Shown here: positions 16,909 to 25,621 of the stretch, one piece after another
Position numbering within the stretch: position 1 is the first letter of the stretch
Layout of the letters: each line of letters starts with the position of its first letter
DNA from: an uncultured Sulfitobacter sp.
GTDB lineage: Bacteria; Pseudomonadota; Alphaproteobacteria; Rhodobacterales; Rhodobacteraceae
DNA length: 64,000 nt
Assembly: GCF_947502895.1 (NCBI RefSeq)
Contig: NZ_CANNBM010000001.1
Location: forward strand, 1,054,001-1,118,000
Reading direction: 5' to 3'
Position numbers and translations under genes: made by a program
The notes under the pieces: model-generated
What the model saw: only the letters and a program-made list of their open reading frames with translations
Told to the model about the DNA's origin: nothing
Databases searched by the model: none

Positions 16909-18630
16909 TTACTGCCAGGATTTGATCAGCTCGTCATAAGGGACGGTCTGTGGTTCCTCGTCTTCATTTTCCAGCTTGGCGTAGGGTGCGCCTGGCTGTG
17001 AGAACCAGTGCTCGGCACTCATTTCCTCGTTCAGGACAGGACCCAGATCACCCTGAACGCCTGCGCGCTCAAGACGGGCCAGTACTTTTTCCTGATCGGC
17101 ACACAGAGTGTCCAATGCCTCCTGAGGTGTTTTCGCACCGGACATTGCATCGCCGATGTTCTGCCACCACAGCTGCGCCAGCTTTGGATAATCAGGCACG
17201 TTGGTCCCTGTTGGCGACCACTGGACGCGCGCGGGCGAGCGGTAGAATTCTACCAGACCACCCAGACGGGGTGCGCGCTCGGTGAAGTGCTCGGAGTCGA
17301 TGGTTGACTCGCGGATGAAGGTCAGACCCACATCAGACTTCTTGAGATCGACAGTCTTGGACACAACAAACTGGGCATAGAGCCAAGCCGCCTGTGCGCG
17401 GTCGACGGGTGTCGATTCCATCAACGTCCAAGAGCCGGCATCCTGATAGCCGATCTTCTGGCCGTCTTTCCAGTACACACCGTGTGGCGAAGGTGCCATG
17501 CGCCACTTGGGCGTGCCATCTTCGTTCATCACCGGCAGGTCAGGCTCGACTGTTGCAGCGGTAAAGGCTGTGTACCAGAACATCTGCTGTGCGACATTAC
17601 CCTGCGCAGGGATTGGCCCTGCTTCGGAGAATGTCATGCCCGCAGCGGCTGGTGGCGAGTATTTTTCAAGCCATTCAATCGCTTTGGTAACAGCATAGAC
17701 TGCTGCGGGAGAGTTGGTCGCACCGCCGCGCGCCACGCACGAGCCGGTCGGCTGGGAGTTCTCGTTTACGCGAATACCCCATTCATCCACTGGCAAACCG
17801 TTCGGCTCACCCACATCACCCATACCTGCCATGGACATCCACGCGTCGGTGTAGCGCCAGCCGAGAGACGGGTCTTTTTTGCCGTAGTCCATGTTGCCGA
17901 ACACTTCGCCCTCGACACCGAGGTGGCTCAGATCGCGGCCGGTAAAGAATTCGGCAATGTCTTCATAGGCGGACCAGTTTACGGGCACGCCCAGGTCATA
18001 GCCAAAGGTGGCTTTGAAGTCGGCCTTGTTCTTTTCGTCGTTGAACCAATCATAGCGGAACCAATAAAGGTTCGCGAACTGCTGGGTCGGCAACTGGTAC
18101 AGCTTACCATCGGGACCAGTCGTAAAGGACGTACCGATGAAGTCTTCGATATCCAGCGTTGGCAGCGTGACGTCTTTGCCCTCGCCCGCCATCCAGTCGG
18201 TCAAATTGCGCACCTGCTTGTAGCGCCAGTGCGTACCGATCAGATCAGAGTCGTTGATATAGGCGTCATAAATGTTCTCGCCCGACTGCATCTGCGTTTG
18301 CAGCTTTTCAACAACGTCGCCTTCCCCGATCAGGTCATGAGTGACCTTGATACCTGTGATAGCCTCGAAAGCGGGTGCAAGCACTTCGCTCTCGTATTGG
18401 TGCGTGGCGATTGTCTCGGAAACAACCTTGATTTCCATGCCTTCATACGGCTTGGCTGCGTCCACAAAGAACTGCATTTCCGCTTCCTGATCCGCGCGCG
18501 ACAGGGTGGACAGCTCTCCGATTTCGCCGTCAAGGAACGCTTTGGCAGCATCCATGTCGGCAAAGGCCGGCGTACTGAGCAGCCCAAGCGACAACACCAG
18601 TGCTGTGCTTGAATTGAGTGATAGTTTCAT
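16909..18630 (-). CDS. glpV: Glycerol ABC transporter substrate-binding protein
   Basis: 573 residues. A Sec signal peptide is visible (MKLS..., hydrophobic core to ~residue 22, cleavage after A-F-A). The mature part is an extracellular solute-binding protein of the long type found in the GlpSTPQUV glycerol transporter of Rhizobium leguminosarum. It should capture glycerol in the periplasm and deliver it to GlpP/GlpQ. A 376-codon frame on the opposite strand is a coding shadow. It is the last gene before the terminator. Confidence 0.88.
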   Translation of the reverse strand: MKLSLNSSTALVLSLGLLSTPAFADMDAAKAFLDGEIGELSTLSRADQEAEMQFFVDAAKPYEGMEIKVVSETIATHQYESEVLAPAFEAITGIKVTHDLIGEGDVVEKLQTQMQSGENIYDAYINDSDLIGTHWRYKQVRNLTDWMAGEGKDVTLPTLDIEDFIGTSFTTGPDGKLYQLPTQQFANLYWFRYDWFNDEKNKADFKATFGYDLGVPVNWSAYEDIAEFFTGRDLSHLGVEGEVFGNMDYGKKDPSLGWRYTDAWMSMAGMGDVGEPNGLPVDEWGIRVNENSQPTGSCVARGGATNSPAAVYAVTKAIEWLEKYSPPAAAGMTFSEAGPIPAQGNVAQQMFWYTAFTAATVEPDLPVMNEDGTPKWRMAPSPHGVYWKDGQKIGYQDAGSWTLMESTPVDRAQAAWLYAQFVVSKTVDLKKSDVGLTFIRESTIDSEHFTERAPRLGGLVEFYRSPARVQWSPTGTNVPDYPKLAQLWWQNIGDAMSGAKTPQEALDTLCADQEKVLARLERAGVQGDLGPVLNEEMSAEHWFSQPGAPYAKLENEDEEPQTVPYDELIKSWQ

Positions 18631-18697
18631 TCTTTCCTCCCAAGTTGAGATCGTTTTTTGTCATCAGAGTATAGAAACCCTGATGTCTTCCCCCACT

Positions 18698-18970
18698 CTA
18701 CACCCAGCGAAACACCGCTGCGGCGTAGATCAGGCAGACTATCAATGCGAACGGTTGGTTCGCACCGACCACCCCCAGCCATGCCAAATTCAGAAAGGCA
18801 GAGCCGAGTAGTGTGATGAAGAGACGGTCACCGCGTGTCGTCTCAATTCGTAAAATCCCCTTACGGGGTGTTTCGGGATACTTGATCGCCAGCACCGTAA
18901 AAACAGTCAGTATGGTGCCGATACAGATAAAGAAGATTGCTGTGGGCCATGTCCAAGCCATCCATTCCAT
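18698..18970 (-). CDS. glpU: Small membrane protein of the glycerol transporter (DUF2160)
   Basis: 90 residues with two or three hydrophobic segments (residues ~8-28, ~50-65 and ~70-88). Its size, composition and position between glpQ and glpV match GlpU/DUF2160 of the rhizobial glycerol operon. Its role in uptake is unknown; being membrane-embedded next to the permeases, it may be an accessory subunit. Confidence 0.8.
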   Translation of the reverse strand: MEWMAWTWPTAIFFICIGTILTVFTVLAIKYPETPRKGILRIETTRGDRLFITLLGSAFLNLAWLGVVGANQPFALIVCLIYAAAVFRWV

Positions 18971-18986
18971 TGGGGTAGCCTCCTGA

Positions 18987-19844
18987 TTATACGCGCCCTA
19001 GGGCAAAGCCCTTGGCGATGTAGTTACGGACAAAATAGATCACCAAAGCACCTGGCACGACGGTGAGCACACCTGCCGCAGCCAGCACGCCCCAGTCGAT
19101 GCCAGCGGCGCCTTGGGTCCGCGTCATAATTGCGGCGATGGGTTTTGCATCTACCGTAGTCAGCGTGCGGCTGAGCAGCAATTCGACCCACGAGAACATG
19201 AAGCAAAAGAATGCTGCGACCCCGATGCCCGAGGCGATCAGTGGCGTGAAAATCTTGATAAAGAACCGCCCAAAGCTGTAGCCGTCCAGATAGGCTGTCT
19301 CATCGATCTCTTTTGGAACGCCGCGCATGAAACCTTCGAGGATCCACACGGCCAGCGGCACATTGAACAGGCAGTGCGCCAATGCAACGGCGATGTGGGT
19401 GTCAAACAGACCGACGGATGAATAAAGCTGAAAGAATGGCAGCGCGAACACAGCAGGCGGCGCCATGCGGTTGGTCAGCAACCAAAAGAACAAATGCTTG
19501 TCGCCCATGAAGTGATAGCGGCTGAACGCATATGCTGCAGGCAGTGCCACTGCGAGGCTGATTACTGTGTTCATTACCACATAGATAAGCGAGTTAACGT
19601 AGCCCATGTACCATGACGCATCTGTCAGAATGGTGGCGTAATTGGCGAATGTCAGATCACGCGGGAACAGCGTAAAGGAATTGAGGATTTCCGTGTTCGT
19701 TTTGAGGCTCATGTTCAGCAGCCAGTAAAGCGGCAGCATCAGGAACAGCAAATAAAGCGTCATCACGATCAGCGAGCCGTTAATCTTGAACCGCTTCTTA
19801 GCCGCTGCGGCAACAGGTGCGGACGGGGTGGATTTGGTGGTCAT
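18987..19844 (-). CDS. glpQ: Glycerol ABC transporter permease GlpQ
   Basis: 285 residues with about six membrane helices; the first starts near residue 25 after a Lys-rich cytoplasmic N-terminus. The EAA-type loop is 'ETAYLDGYSFGRFF'. It partners with GlpP to form the membrane channel and belongs to the MalG-like (BPD_transp_1) family. It is four bases from glpP and ~16 from glpU. Confidence 0.9.
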   Translation of the reverse strand: MTTKSTPSAPVAAAAKKRFKINGSLIVMTLYLLFLMLPLYWLLNMSLKTNTEILNSFTLFPRDLTFANYATILTDASWYMGYVNSLIYVVMNTVISLAVALPAAYAFSRYHFMGDKHLFFWLLTNRMAPPAVFALPFFQLYSSVGLFDTHIAVALAHCLFNVPLAVWILEGFMRGVPKEIDETAYLDGYSFGRFFIKIFTPLIASGIGVAAFFCFMFSWVELLLSRTLTTVDAKPIAAIMTRTQGAAGIDWGVLAAAGVLTVVPGALVIYFVRNYIAKGFALGRV

Positions 19845-19848
19845 GATA

Positions 19849-20718
19849 TCAACCCCCTTTGTTATCGAGGTTGGTCATCACGGTGTAGAACACCCATGAG
19901 ATCAGCAAAATTACGAGGTAATACATGATCGAGAAAGCAGCCGCGGGGCCAAGATCAAATTGCCCCAGCGCCATTTTCACCAGATCAATCGACAGCAACG
20001 TAGTCGAGTTGCCAGGCCCGCCCCCTGTCACCACAAACGGCTCGGTATAGATCATGAAGCTGTCCATAAACCGCAACAGGATCGCGATCATCAGCACGCC
20101 CATCATTTTGGGCAACTCGATGTAGCGAAAGATTGCCCAGCGGCTTGCCTGATCAATCTTGGCCGCTTGATAATAGGCATCGGGGATGGACTTGAGACCT
20201 GCAAAGGCCAGCAATGCGACGAGCGAGGTCCAATGCCACACGTCCATCACAATGATCGTGGCCCAAGCGGCAAAGCTGTCTTGGGTATAGTTGTACGAGA
20301 TGCCCAGCGCATCCAGCGTATAGCCCAACAGCCCGATATCAACGCGACCAAAAATCTGCCAGATCGTACCAACCACATTCCACGGGATCAGCAACGGCAG
20401 TGACATCACGACCAGACAAAAGCTGGACCAAAATCCGCTTTTGGGCATGTTAAGCGCCACAAAGATCCCCAACGGAATCTGAATTGTCAGAATGATCGCG
20501 GAGAACATCAACTGGCGGCCCAGCGCATCCCACATACGCTCGGAGCGCAGCATATCATCAAACCACTCCAACCCCGCCCAGAAGAACTGGTTATTGCCGA
20601 AGGTGTCCTGCACTGAATAATTCACTACTGTCATCAGCGGGATCACCGCCGAGAAAGCGACCAGCAACAATACAGGCAGGATCAGGAACCACGCCTTTTG
20701 ATTGACTGTCTTTTCCAT
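19849..20718 (-). CDS. glpP: Glycerol ABC transporter permease GlpP
   Basis: 289 residues, MalF-like permease with about six membrane helices and the coupling loop 'YYQAAKIDQASRWAIFRYIELP'. Its start overlaps the glpT stop (ATGA), indicating coupled translation of ATPase and permease. It forms the heterodimeric channel with GlpQ. Confidence 0.9.
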   Translation of the reverse strand: MEKTVNQKAWFLILPVLLLVAFSAVIPLMTVVNYSVQDTFGNNQFFWAGLEWFDDMLRSERMWDALGRQLMFSAIILTIQIPLGIFVALNMPKSGFWSSFCLVVMSLPLLIPWNVVGTIWQIFGRVDIGLLGYTLDALGISYNYTQDSFAAWATIIVMDVWHWTSLVALLAFAGLKSIPDAYYQAAKIDQASRWAIFRYIELPKMMGVLMIAILLRFMDSFMIYTEPFVVTGGGPGNSTTLLSIDLVKMALGQFDLGPAAAFSIMYYLVILLISWVFYTVMTNLDNKGG

Positions 20719-21794
20719 CAGGCGGCCTCCCCCTCTATGAGCCAGTCATTCACGTAGACATTCACATGGCTGGTATCGAATGTGATCTTGTTCATATCGG
20801 GTGAAATGGCCGTGCCTTCGCCAGCGACGATATTTATCTCGTTGCCGAACAGTTCTGCACGCACGATCTTGTGGCGGCCTACGTCCTCAACACGGCGGAT
20901 GCGGACAGGCAGGCCTTCACCCTCCGTCAGTGACACAAACTCGGGACGCACGCCAATCTCGACCTTACCATCGAGGCCGCTATAACCGCGCTGCAATTCA
21001 ATGGCGCTTCCGTGAACCGTGGCCGTCTTGCCCGTAACCGAGGCGGGGATCACGTTCATTCCCGGTGAGCCGATGAAGTAGCCAACAAAGGTATGCTCCG
21101 GTTTTTCAAACAACTGCTGCGGCGTACCGATTTGCACAACGCGACCATCATACATCACGACCACTTTGTCAGCGAATGTCAGCGCTTCGGTCTGGTCATG
21201 CGTGACATAGATCATCGTATGACCAAATTCGTGGTGCAGCGACTTTAACTGCGTGCGCAATTCCCATTTCATGTGCGGATCGATTACTGTCAGCGGCTCG
21301 TCAAATAGCAGCGCGTTCACGTCCTCACGCACCATACCACGGCCCAGAGAGATTTTCTGCTTGGCATCTGCCGTCAGACCGCGCGCGCGCTTGTCCAGCT
21401 CCGCCTCCATCCCGATCATCGCGCCGATCTGCTGCACACGCTGCGCGATGTACTGCGCACTGGCACCGCGGTTTTTCAGCGGAAAGGCCAGATTGTCGCG
21501 CACTGTCATCGTGTCGTAGACAACGGGAAACTGGAACACCTGCGCGATGTTGCGGTCCGCAGTGGTTGCATGGGTAACGTCCACATCATCGAACAGGATG
21601 CGCCCCTGACTAGGGTGCAAGAGACCCGAGATGATGTTCAACAGTGTCGATTTCCCGCAGCCCGAAGAGCCAAGCAGCGCATAAGCCTCCCCATCAGCCC
21701 AGACGTGATTCAGCTCTTTGAGCGCGAAATCATCCTCGCCCTTTGGTTTGGGGTAATAGGAATGTGCTAGGTTATCGAGTGTGATCTTTGCCAT
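20718..21794 (-). CDS. glpT: Glycerol ABC transporter ATPase GlpT with degenerate signature motif
   Basis: 358 residues from the ATG at 21794 (MAKITLDN...); a longer frame to 21944 runs into glpS and is not supported. Walker A is 'GSSGCGKST', the Q-loop 'VFQFPVVYD', Walker B 'ALLFDEP', and the H-loop 'VTHD' is intact. The ABC signature is unusual: where LSGGQ is expected it reads 'LTADAKQK'. A C-terminal OB-like regulatory domain follows, as in MalK/UgpC. It should pair with GlpS so that only one of the two composite ATP sites is canonical. Confidence 0.9.
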   Translation of the reverse strand: MAKITLDNLAHSYYPKPKGEDDFALKELNHVWADGEAYALLGSSGCGKSTLLNIISGLLHPSQGRILFDDVDVTHATTADRNIAQVFQFPVVYDTMTVRDNLAFPLKNRGASAQYIAQRVQQIGAMIGMEAELDKRARGLTADAKQKISLGRGMVREDVNALLFDEPLTVIDPHMKWELRTQLKSLHHEFGHTMIYVTHDQTEALTFADKVVVMYDGRVVQIGTPQQLFEKPEHTFVGYFIGSPGMNVIPASVTGKTATVHGSAIELQRGYSGLDGKVEIGVRPEFVSLTEGEGLPVRIRRVEDVGRHKIVRAELFGNEINIVAGEGTAISPDMNKITFDTSHVNVYVNDWLIEGEAA

Positions 21795-21805
21795 GGTATA
21801 CCCCC

Positions 21806-22894
21806 TCAGGCCGCAAGCGCATACGAGGCGGGCGCGACAAGATCGCCTTGCTCGCTGAAGATGTAGACATGGCTCGGGTCCAGATGGACCGTAAGCGGCT
21901 GGCCAAGCGGCAGATCGTGTACTCCGTGGATCAGCCCGACCCATTTGTCGCCCAGATGGTCCAGGTGCACGAATGTCTCCGAGCCTGTCAGCTCGGTCAC
22001 GATCAGGGTTGCCTCAAAGGCAATACCGCTTGCCGACTGCGACGTGATTTCCAGATGATTTGGGCGGAACCCAGCCAGATAGCTTCCATCTGCCAGCCGT
22101 GCCAGCGGACCCGCGGCGGGCGCTATTTGGCTATCGCCAAATATGATCTGGTCGCCCGTCTTGTGCACTTTGAGAAAGTTCATGGGCGGATCACTGAACA
22201 CCCGCGCTGTCGTAGCATTGACCGGTTGGCGGTACACTTTGGGCGTCAGATCAAACTGGGTCACTTGGCCCTCCCACATCGCGGCAGTGTTGCCACCCAG
22301 CAGCAGCGCTTCCTCTGGCTCGGTTGTGGCATAGACAAAAATCGAGCCTGCCTCTTCGAAAATCTTGGGAATCTCCACGCGCAATTCTTCGCGCAATTTG
22401 TAGTCGAGGTTTGCCAGAGGCTCATCTAGCAGGACCAGGCCCGCATCTTTGACCAATGCACGGGCTAACGCGCAGCGTTGCTGCTGGCCGCCCGACAGTT
22501 CCAGCGGTTTGCGCTGTAACATCGGAGTAAGCTGCATCAAGTCAGCGGCCTTTTGCACCGCCGATTCAATTTCGGATTTCGACTTGCCCATCAGCCGCAG
22601 CGGCGAGGCAATGTTGTCATATACTGTCATCGACGGATAATTGATGAACTGCTGGTAGACCATTGCGACCTTGCGGTCCTGTACGCGCATGCCTGTCACG
22701 TCCACACCCTGCCAGAAGACCTGACCCGTTGTCGGCACATCCAGCCCCGCCATCAGCCGCATGAGCGATGTCTTTCCCGAGAGCGTGGGCCCCAGAAGAA
22801 CATTCATTGTTCCCTTTTCCAGTGTTAGTTGTGTCGGGTGGATGTGCGTCACACCCTCAACCACCTTCGACACACCTCTGAGTTCAAGTGTCAT
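21806..22894 (-). CDS. glpS: Glycerol ABC transporter ATPase GlpS lacking the H-loop histidine
   Basis: 362 residues. Walker A 'GPTLSGKTS', Q-loop 'MVYQQFINYP', canonical signature 'LSGGQQQR', and Walker B 'LVLLDEP' are all present. In the H-loop, where V-T-H-D is usual, the sequence is 'YATTEPEEA', so the switch histidine is Thr. This is the mirror image of GlpT, which keeps the His but has a degenerate signature. The C-terminal ~120 residues form a TOBE/MalK-type domain. It lies nine bases before glpD's stop on the same strand and energises glycerol import. Confidence 0.9.
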   Translation of the reverse strand: MTLELRGVSKVVEGVTHIHPTQLTLEKGTMNVLLGPTLSGKTSLMRLMAGLDVPTTGQVFWQGVDVTGMRVQDRKVAMVYQQFINYPSMTVYDNIASPLRLMGKSKSEIESAVQKAADLMQLTPMLQRKPLELSGGQQQRCALARALVKDAGLVLLDEPLANLDYKLREELRVEIPKIFEEAGSIFVYATTEPEEALLLGGNTAAMWEGQVTQFDLTPKVYRQPVNATTARVFSDPPMNFLKVHKTGDQIIFGDSQIAPAAGPLARLADGSYLAGFRPNHLEITSQSASGIAFEATLIVTELTGSETFVHLDHLGDKWVGLIHGVHDLPLGQPLTVHLDPSHVYIFSEQGDLVAPASYALAA

Positions 22895-22903
22895 AACGCC
22901 CCT

Positions 22904-24490
22904 TTATTCAGCTGCCGCGACAAGCGGATTCTGAAGTCTCTTTTTCATCCACGCGTCTAGCTGCGCGATCTCTTCCTTGGTCATTCGCAGGCCAAGTTTG
23001 CTGCGCCGCCAGACAACATCCGATGCCTCGCGGGCGTATTCATGATCCATCAACCAAGCGACTTCGCGCGCTGTGAGGGTGGCACCAAACGCCTTACCCA
23101 GATCAATCTGCGCGGTCGCACCCGCAAGCATTTTTGCCGCATCAGTCCCGTAGGCGCGGATCAGGCGGGTTGCCCAGCGTTGCGAGATAAAAGTGTGCGC
23201 AGCGCGCAGTTCAGCAATCAGAACGTCAACACCGTTCACCGGAAAATCACCACCAGGAAGTGCCACACCTGCGGTCCAAGACCCTTTGAGGTCGGCAAAC
23301 ACTGTTTTGACCTCGTCCAGTGCATTTTCGGCAAGACAACGATATGTCGTTATCTTGCCACCGAAGACATTCAGCGCAGGCGCACCACGGCTATGATCCA
23401 TTGTCAGAACATAGTCACGCGTAGCAGCCGAAGCCGAGGTGGCACCGTCATCATAAAGCGGACGCACACCTGAATAGGTCCAAACTACATCATCCGCCGC
23501 AATCGGGCTGTTCAGATACTGGTTTATGAAATTGATCAGATAATCGCGCTCTTGCGGCGTACATTCAGGCTTGGCTGACGGATCAGGGTGATCCTCGTCC
23601 GTGGTGCCGATCAGGGTGAAATCAGTTTCGTAAGGGATGGCAAATATGATTCTGCCATCTGTACCCTGAAAGAAATATGATTTCTCATGCTCGAACAAGC
23701 GCTTTGTCACGATATGGCTGCCGCGCACCAGCCGCACATCCGACTGGCTGTTACTCTTTAATGCACCGCGCAGCACATCACCTACCCACGGACCCGCAGC
23801 GTTCACTACCATACGTGCGGTCACATCACGTGTCTCGCCAGAGGCCGAGTTGGCAAGAGTGACATGCCAAATGCCGTCCTTCACATCAGAAGATACGACT
23901 TTTTCGCGCACCATAATCGTCGCGCCGCGCGCTTGCGCATCGCGGGCATTCAGCACCACAAGCCGCGAATCCTCAACCCAACAGTCGGAATACTCATAGG
24001 CTTTCTCGAACTTGGAGTTCAGCGCCTTACCTTCAACAGAGCTTCGCAAGTCCAGGCTTTTAGTCCCTTCCAGAATTTCGCGTCCCCCCAGATTATCATA
24101 GAGAAACAGCCCCAACCGGATGAGCCATGCAGGTCTGCGCCCTTTCATCCACGGCATAAGTACGCCGAGCAGTTTGGACGTGGGTGTGGTCGAATCGAAC
24201 CGCATGCTTTTGTGATACGGCAGCACAAATCGCATGGGCCACGAGATATGCGGCATTGCTCTGAGCAAAATTTCGCGCTCAATCAATGCTTTACGCACAA
24301 GCCCGATTTCGAAATATTCAAGATAGCGCAAGCCACCATGGAACAATTTGGTTGAAGCGCCAGAGGTCGCAGAGCCGATATCGTTCATCTCGGCCAGCCC
24401 TACGCTCAAGCCGCGCCCTGCAGCATCACGCGCGATGCCACAACCGTTTATTCCACCACCGATGACCAACAAATCGAAATGAGCCGTCAT
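22904..24490 (-). CDS. glpD: Glycerol-3-phosphate dehydrogenase (aerobic, FAD)
   Basis: 528 residues from the ATG at 24490 (MTAHFD...). The FAD motif 'VIGGGINGCGIARDAAGRG' lies at ~9-27, followed by 'GSATSGASTKLFHGGLRYLE', the GlpD family signature. The C-terminal ~110 residues are the helical cap of the family. It oxidises glycerol 3-phosphate to dihydroxyacetone phosphate at the inner face of the membrane and passes electrons to quinone. It is the promoter-proximal gene of the minus-strand glp operon, divergent from glpR. Confidence 0.95.
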   Translation of the reverse strand: MTAHFDLLVIGGGINGCGIARDAAGRGLSVGLAEMNDIGSATSGASTKLFHGGLRYLEYFEIGLVRKALIEREILLRAMPHISWPMRFVLPYHKSMRFDSTTPTSKLLGVLMPWMKGRRPAWLIRLGLFLYDNLGGREILEGTKSLDLRSSVEGKALNSKFEKAYEYSDCWVEDSRLVVLNARDAQARGATIMVREKVVSSDVKDGIWHVTLANSASGETRDVTARMVVNAAGPWVGDVLRGALKSNSQSDVRLVRGSHIVTKRLFEHEKSYFFQGTDGRIIFAIPYETDFTLIGTTDEDHPDPSAKPECTPQERDYLINFINQYLNSPIAADDVVWTYSGVRPLYDDGATSASAATRDYVLTMDHSRGAPALNVFGGKITTYRCLAENALDEVKTVFADLKGSWTAGVALPGGDFPVNGVDVLIAELRAAHTFISQRWATRLIRAYGTDAAKMLAGATAQIDLGKAFGATLTAREVAWLMDHEYAREASDVVWRRSKLGLRMTKEEIAQLDAWMKKRLQNPLVAAAE

Positions 24491-24539
24491 TCGGTGTCCC
24501 CCCCAGTAGCCAATATTACGCTGCGACAATTTGTGACAA

Positions 24540-24612
24540 CAAACGATCACAAAAGAAAGATAAAAATGTTCCTTTTTGTTCGCTTTTTATATCCATATGT
24601 TTTTACAAACGA
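24540..24612. promoter_or_regulatory. Divergent glpD/glpR promoter region with repeated CAAACGA elements
   Basis: The 255 bases between glpD and glpR are AT-rich. They contain CAAACGA at 24540-24546 and again at 24606-24612, with the opposite-orientation element TTGTTCGC at 24577-24583. These resemble the TGTTCGTT-type half-sites of GlpR (DeoR family) operators. I propose them as GlpR sites; the exact promoters are not resolved. Confidence 0.4.
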
Positions 24613-24745
24613 ATTTCAGCACAGATTCCCAGTCAATGCAGTGTTTCCGCGCGCTCCGCTGGACTTCAATTAACAAGAGAACAATTATCCGTTGTGAGAT
24701 TTAGTAAAACGCGCTGCTGTCTGAGTCGTGCGGAAGGTATGTGAT

Positions 24746-25513
24746 ATGGTCGCGACACTTCGAAAGCCTGAAATAATCGGCATCGCCCGCCGCGAAGGGC
24801 GCGTGACCGTTGAAGGGTTGGTCGAGCATTTCGGCGTGACACCCCAAACAATCCGTCGCGATCTCGCCGAGCTGTCCGATGCCGGTCAGCTAGAACGCGT
24901 GCACGGCGGTGCGGTACTGCCTTCTACCACCGTGAACATCGGCTACAATGATCGCCGCCAACTCAACCAGTCGTCCAAGGTAGACATTGCACGCCGATGC
25001 GCAAAGCTGATCCCGAACGACTGCTGTGTTTTCCTCAATATCGGCACAACGACAGAGGCAGTTGCCGCAGAACTGCTCCAGCATCAGGGATTGCTTGTCG
25101 TCACCAACAACATCCACATCGCCCTTATTTTATCAGAAAACCCGAACGTTGATGTGATTGTAACAGGAGGCAGCCTTCGAAAGTCAGACGGCGGCCTCAT
25201 AGGCGCAGTCACCCAGCATATTACCAGTCAATATCGCTTTGATTTCTCGCTAATCGGATGCTCGGCATTGCATGTCGACGGAGATATCCTAGACTTCGAT
25301 CCTCAGGAAGTCGCTGTGAGCCGCGCAATCTTCAAACAAAGCGATCATATCATTCTTGCCGCGGATGTTTCCAAATTCGATCGCAAAGCCCCCGCCAAAA
25401 TAGCATCCCTCGCGAATGTTAACAGCTTCGTAACCGACTCCCGGCCTCCCCCACAAATTGAAACCCTCTGCAGAACAGCCGGGACCGACTTGATCATTGC
25501 CGACAATAGTTAA
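24746..25513 (+). CDS. glpR: DeoR family repressor GlpR
   Basis: 255 residues from the ATG at 24746, which has GGAAGG eight bases upstream; a GTG at 24728 is less likely. The N-terminal HTH reads 'VEGLVEHFGVTPQTIRRDLAELSDAGQLERVHGG' (~23-56), the DeoR signature. The C-terminal sugar-phosphate domain has 'FLNIGTTTEAVAAEL' and the 'DFSLIGCSAL' region. It should repress the glp operon and be released by glycerol 3-phosphate. It is the last chromosomal gene before the tRNA-integrated island. Confidence 0.92.
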   Translation: MVATLRKPEIIGIARREGRVTVEGLVEHFGVTPQTIRRDLAELSDAGQLERVHGGAVLPSTTVNIGYNDRRQLNQSSKVDIARRCAKLIPNDCCVFLNIGTTTEAVAAELLQHQGLLVVTNNIHIALILSENPNVDVIVTGGSLRKSDGGLIGAVTQHITSQYRFDFSLIGCSALHVDGDILDFDPQEVAVSRAIFKQSDHIILAADVSKFDRKAPAKIASLANVNSFVTDSRPPPQIETLCRTAGTDLIIADNS

Positions 25514-25560
25514 TGTTGTTGCGCAAAGCTAGGCTTAAGCGGGCCTGAACCACCATAGTC

Positions 25561-25607
25561 TGGTGACCCCGGCAGGATTCGAACCTGCAACCTGCCCCTT
25601 AGGAGGG
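25561..25607 (-). repeat. Displaced 3' half of tRNA-Arg(CCU), left attachment site
   Basis: 47 bases match 44367-44413 at 41 positions. It covers the 3' part of a tRNA on the minus strand from the anticodon loop to CCA. The 18-bp core (25590-25607) is identical at both ends. The six differences all fall in the T-stem and are compensatory. This fragment, which has no 5' half, is the original chromosomal end displaced by integration. Confidence 0.88.
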
Positions 25608-25621
25608 AACCGTTCATAGCG

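Noticed and set aside
17482..18612. 376-codon plus-strand frame opposite glpV
   Set aside because: Antisense shadow of a GC-rich gene; no ribosome site or recognisable motif.
18662..18685. CATCAG/CTGATG inverted repeat between glpU and glpV
   Set aside because: Short stem with a 12-nt loop and no tail; no clear function.
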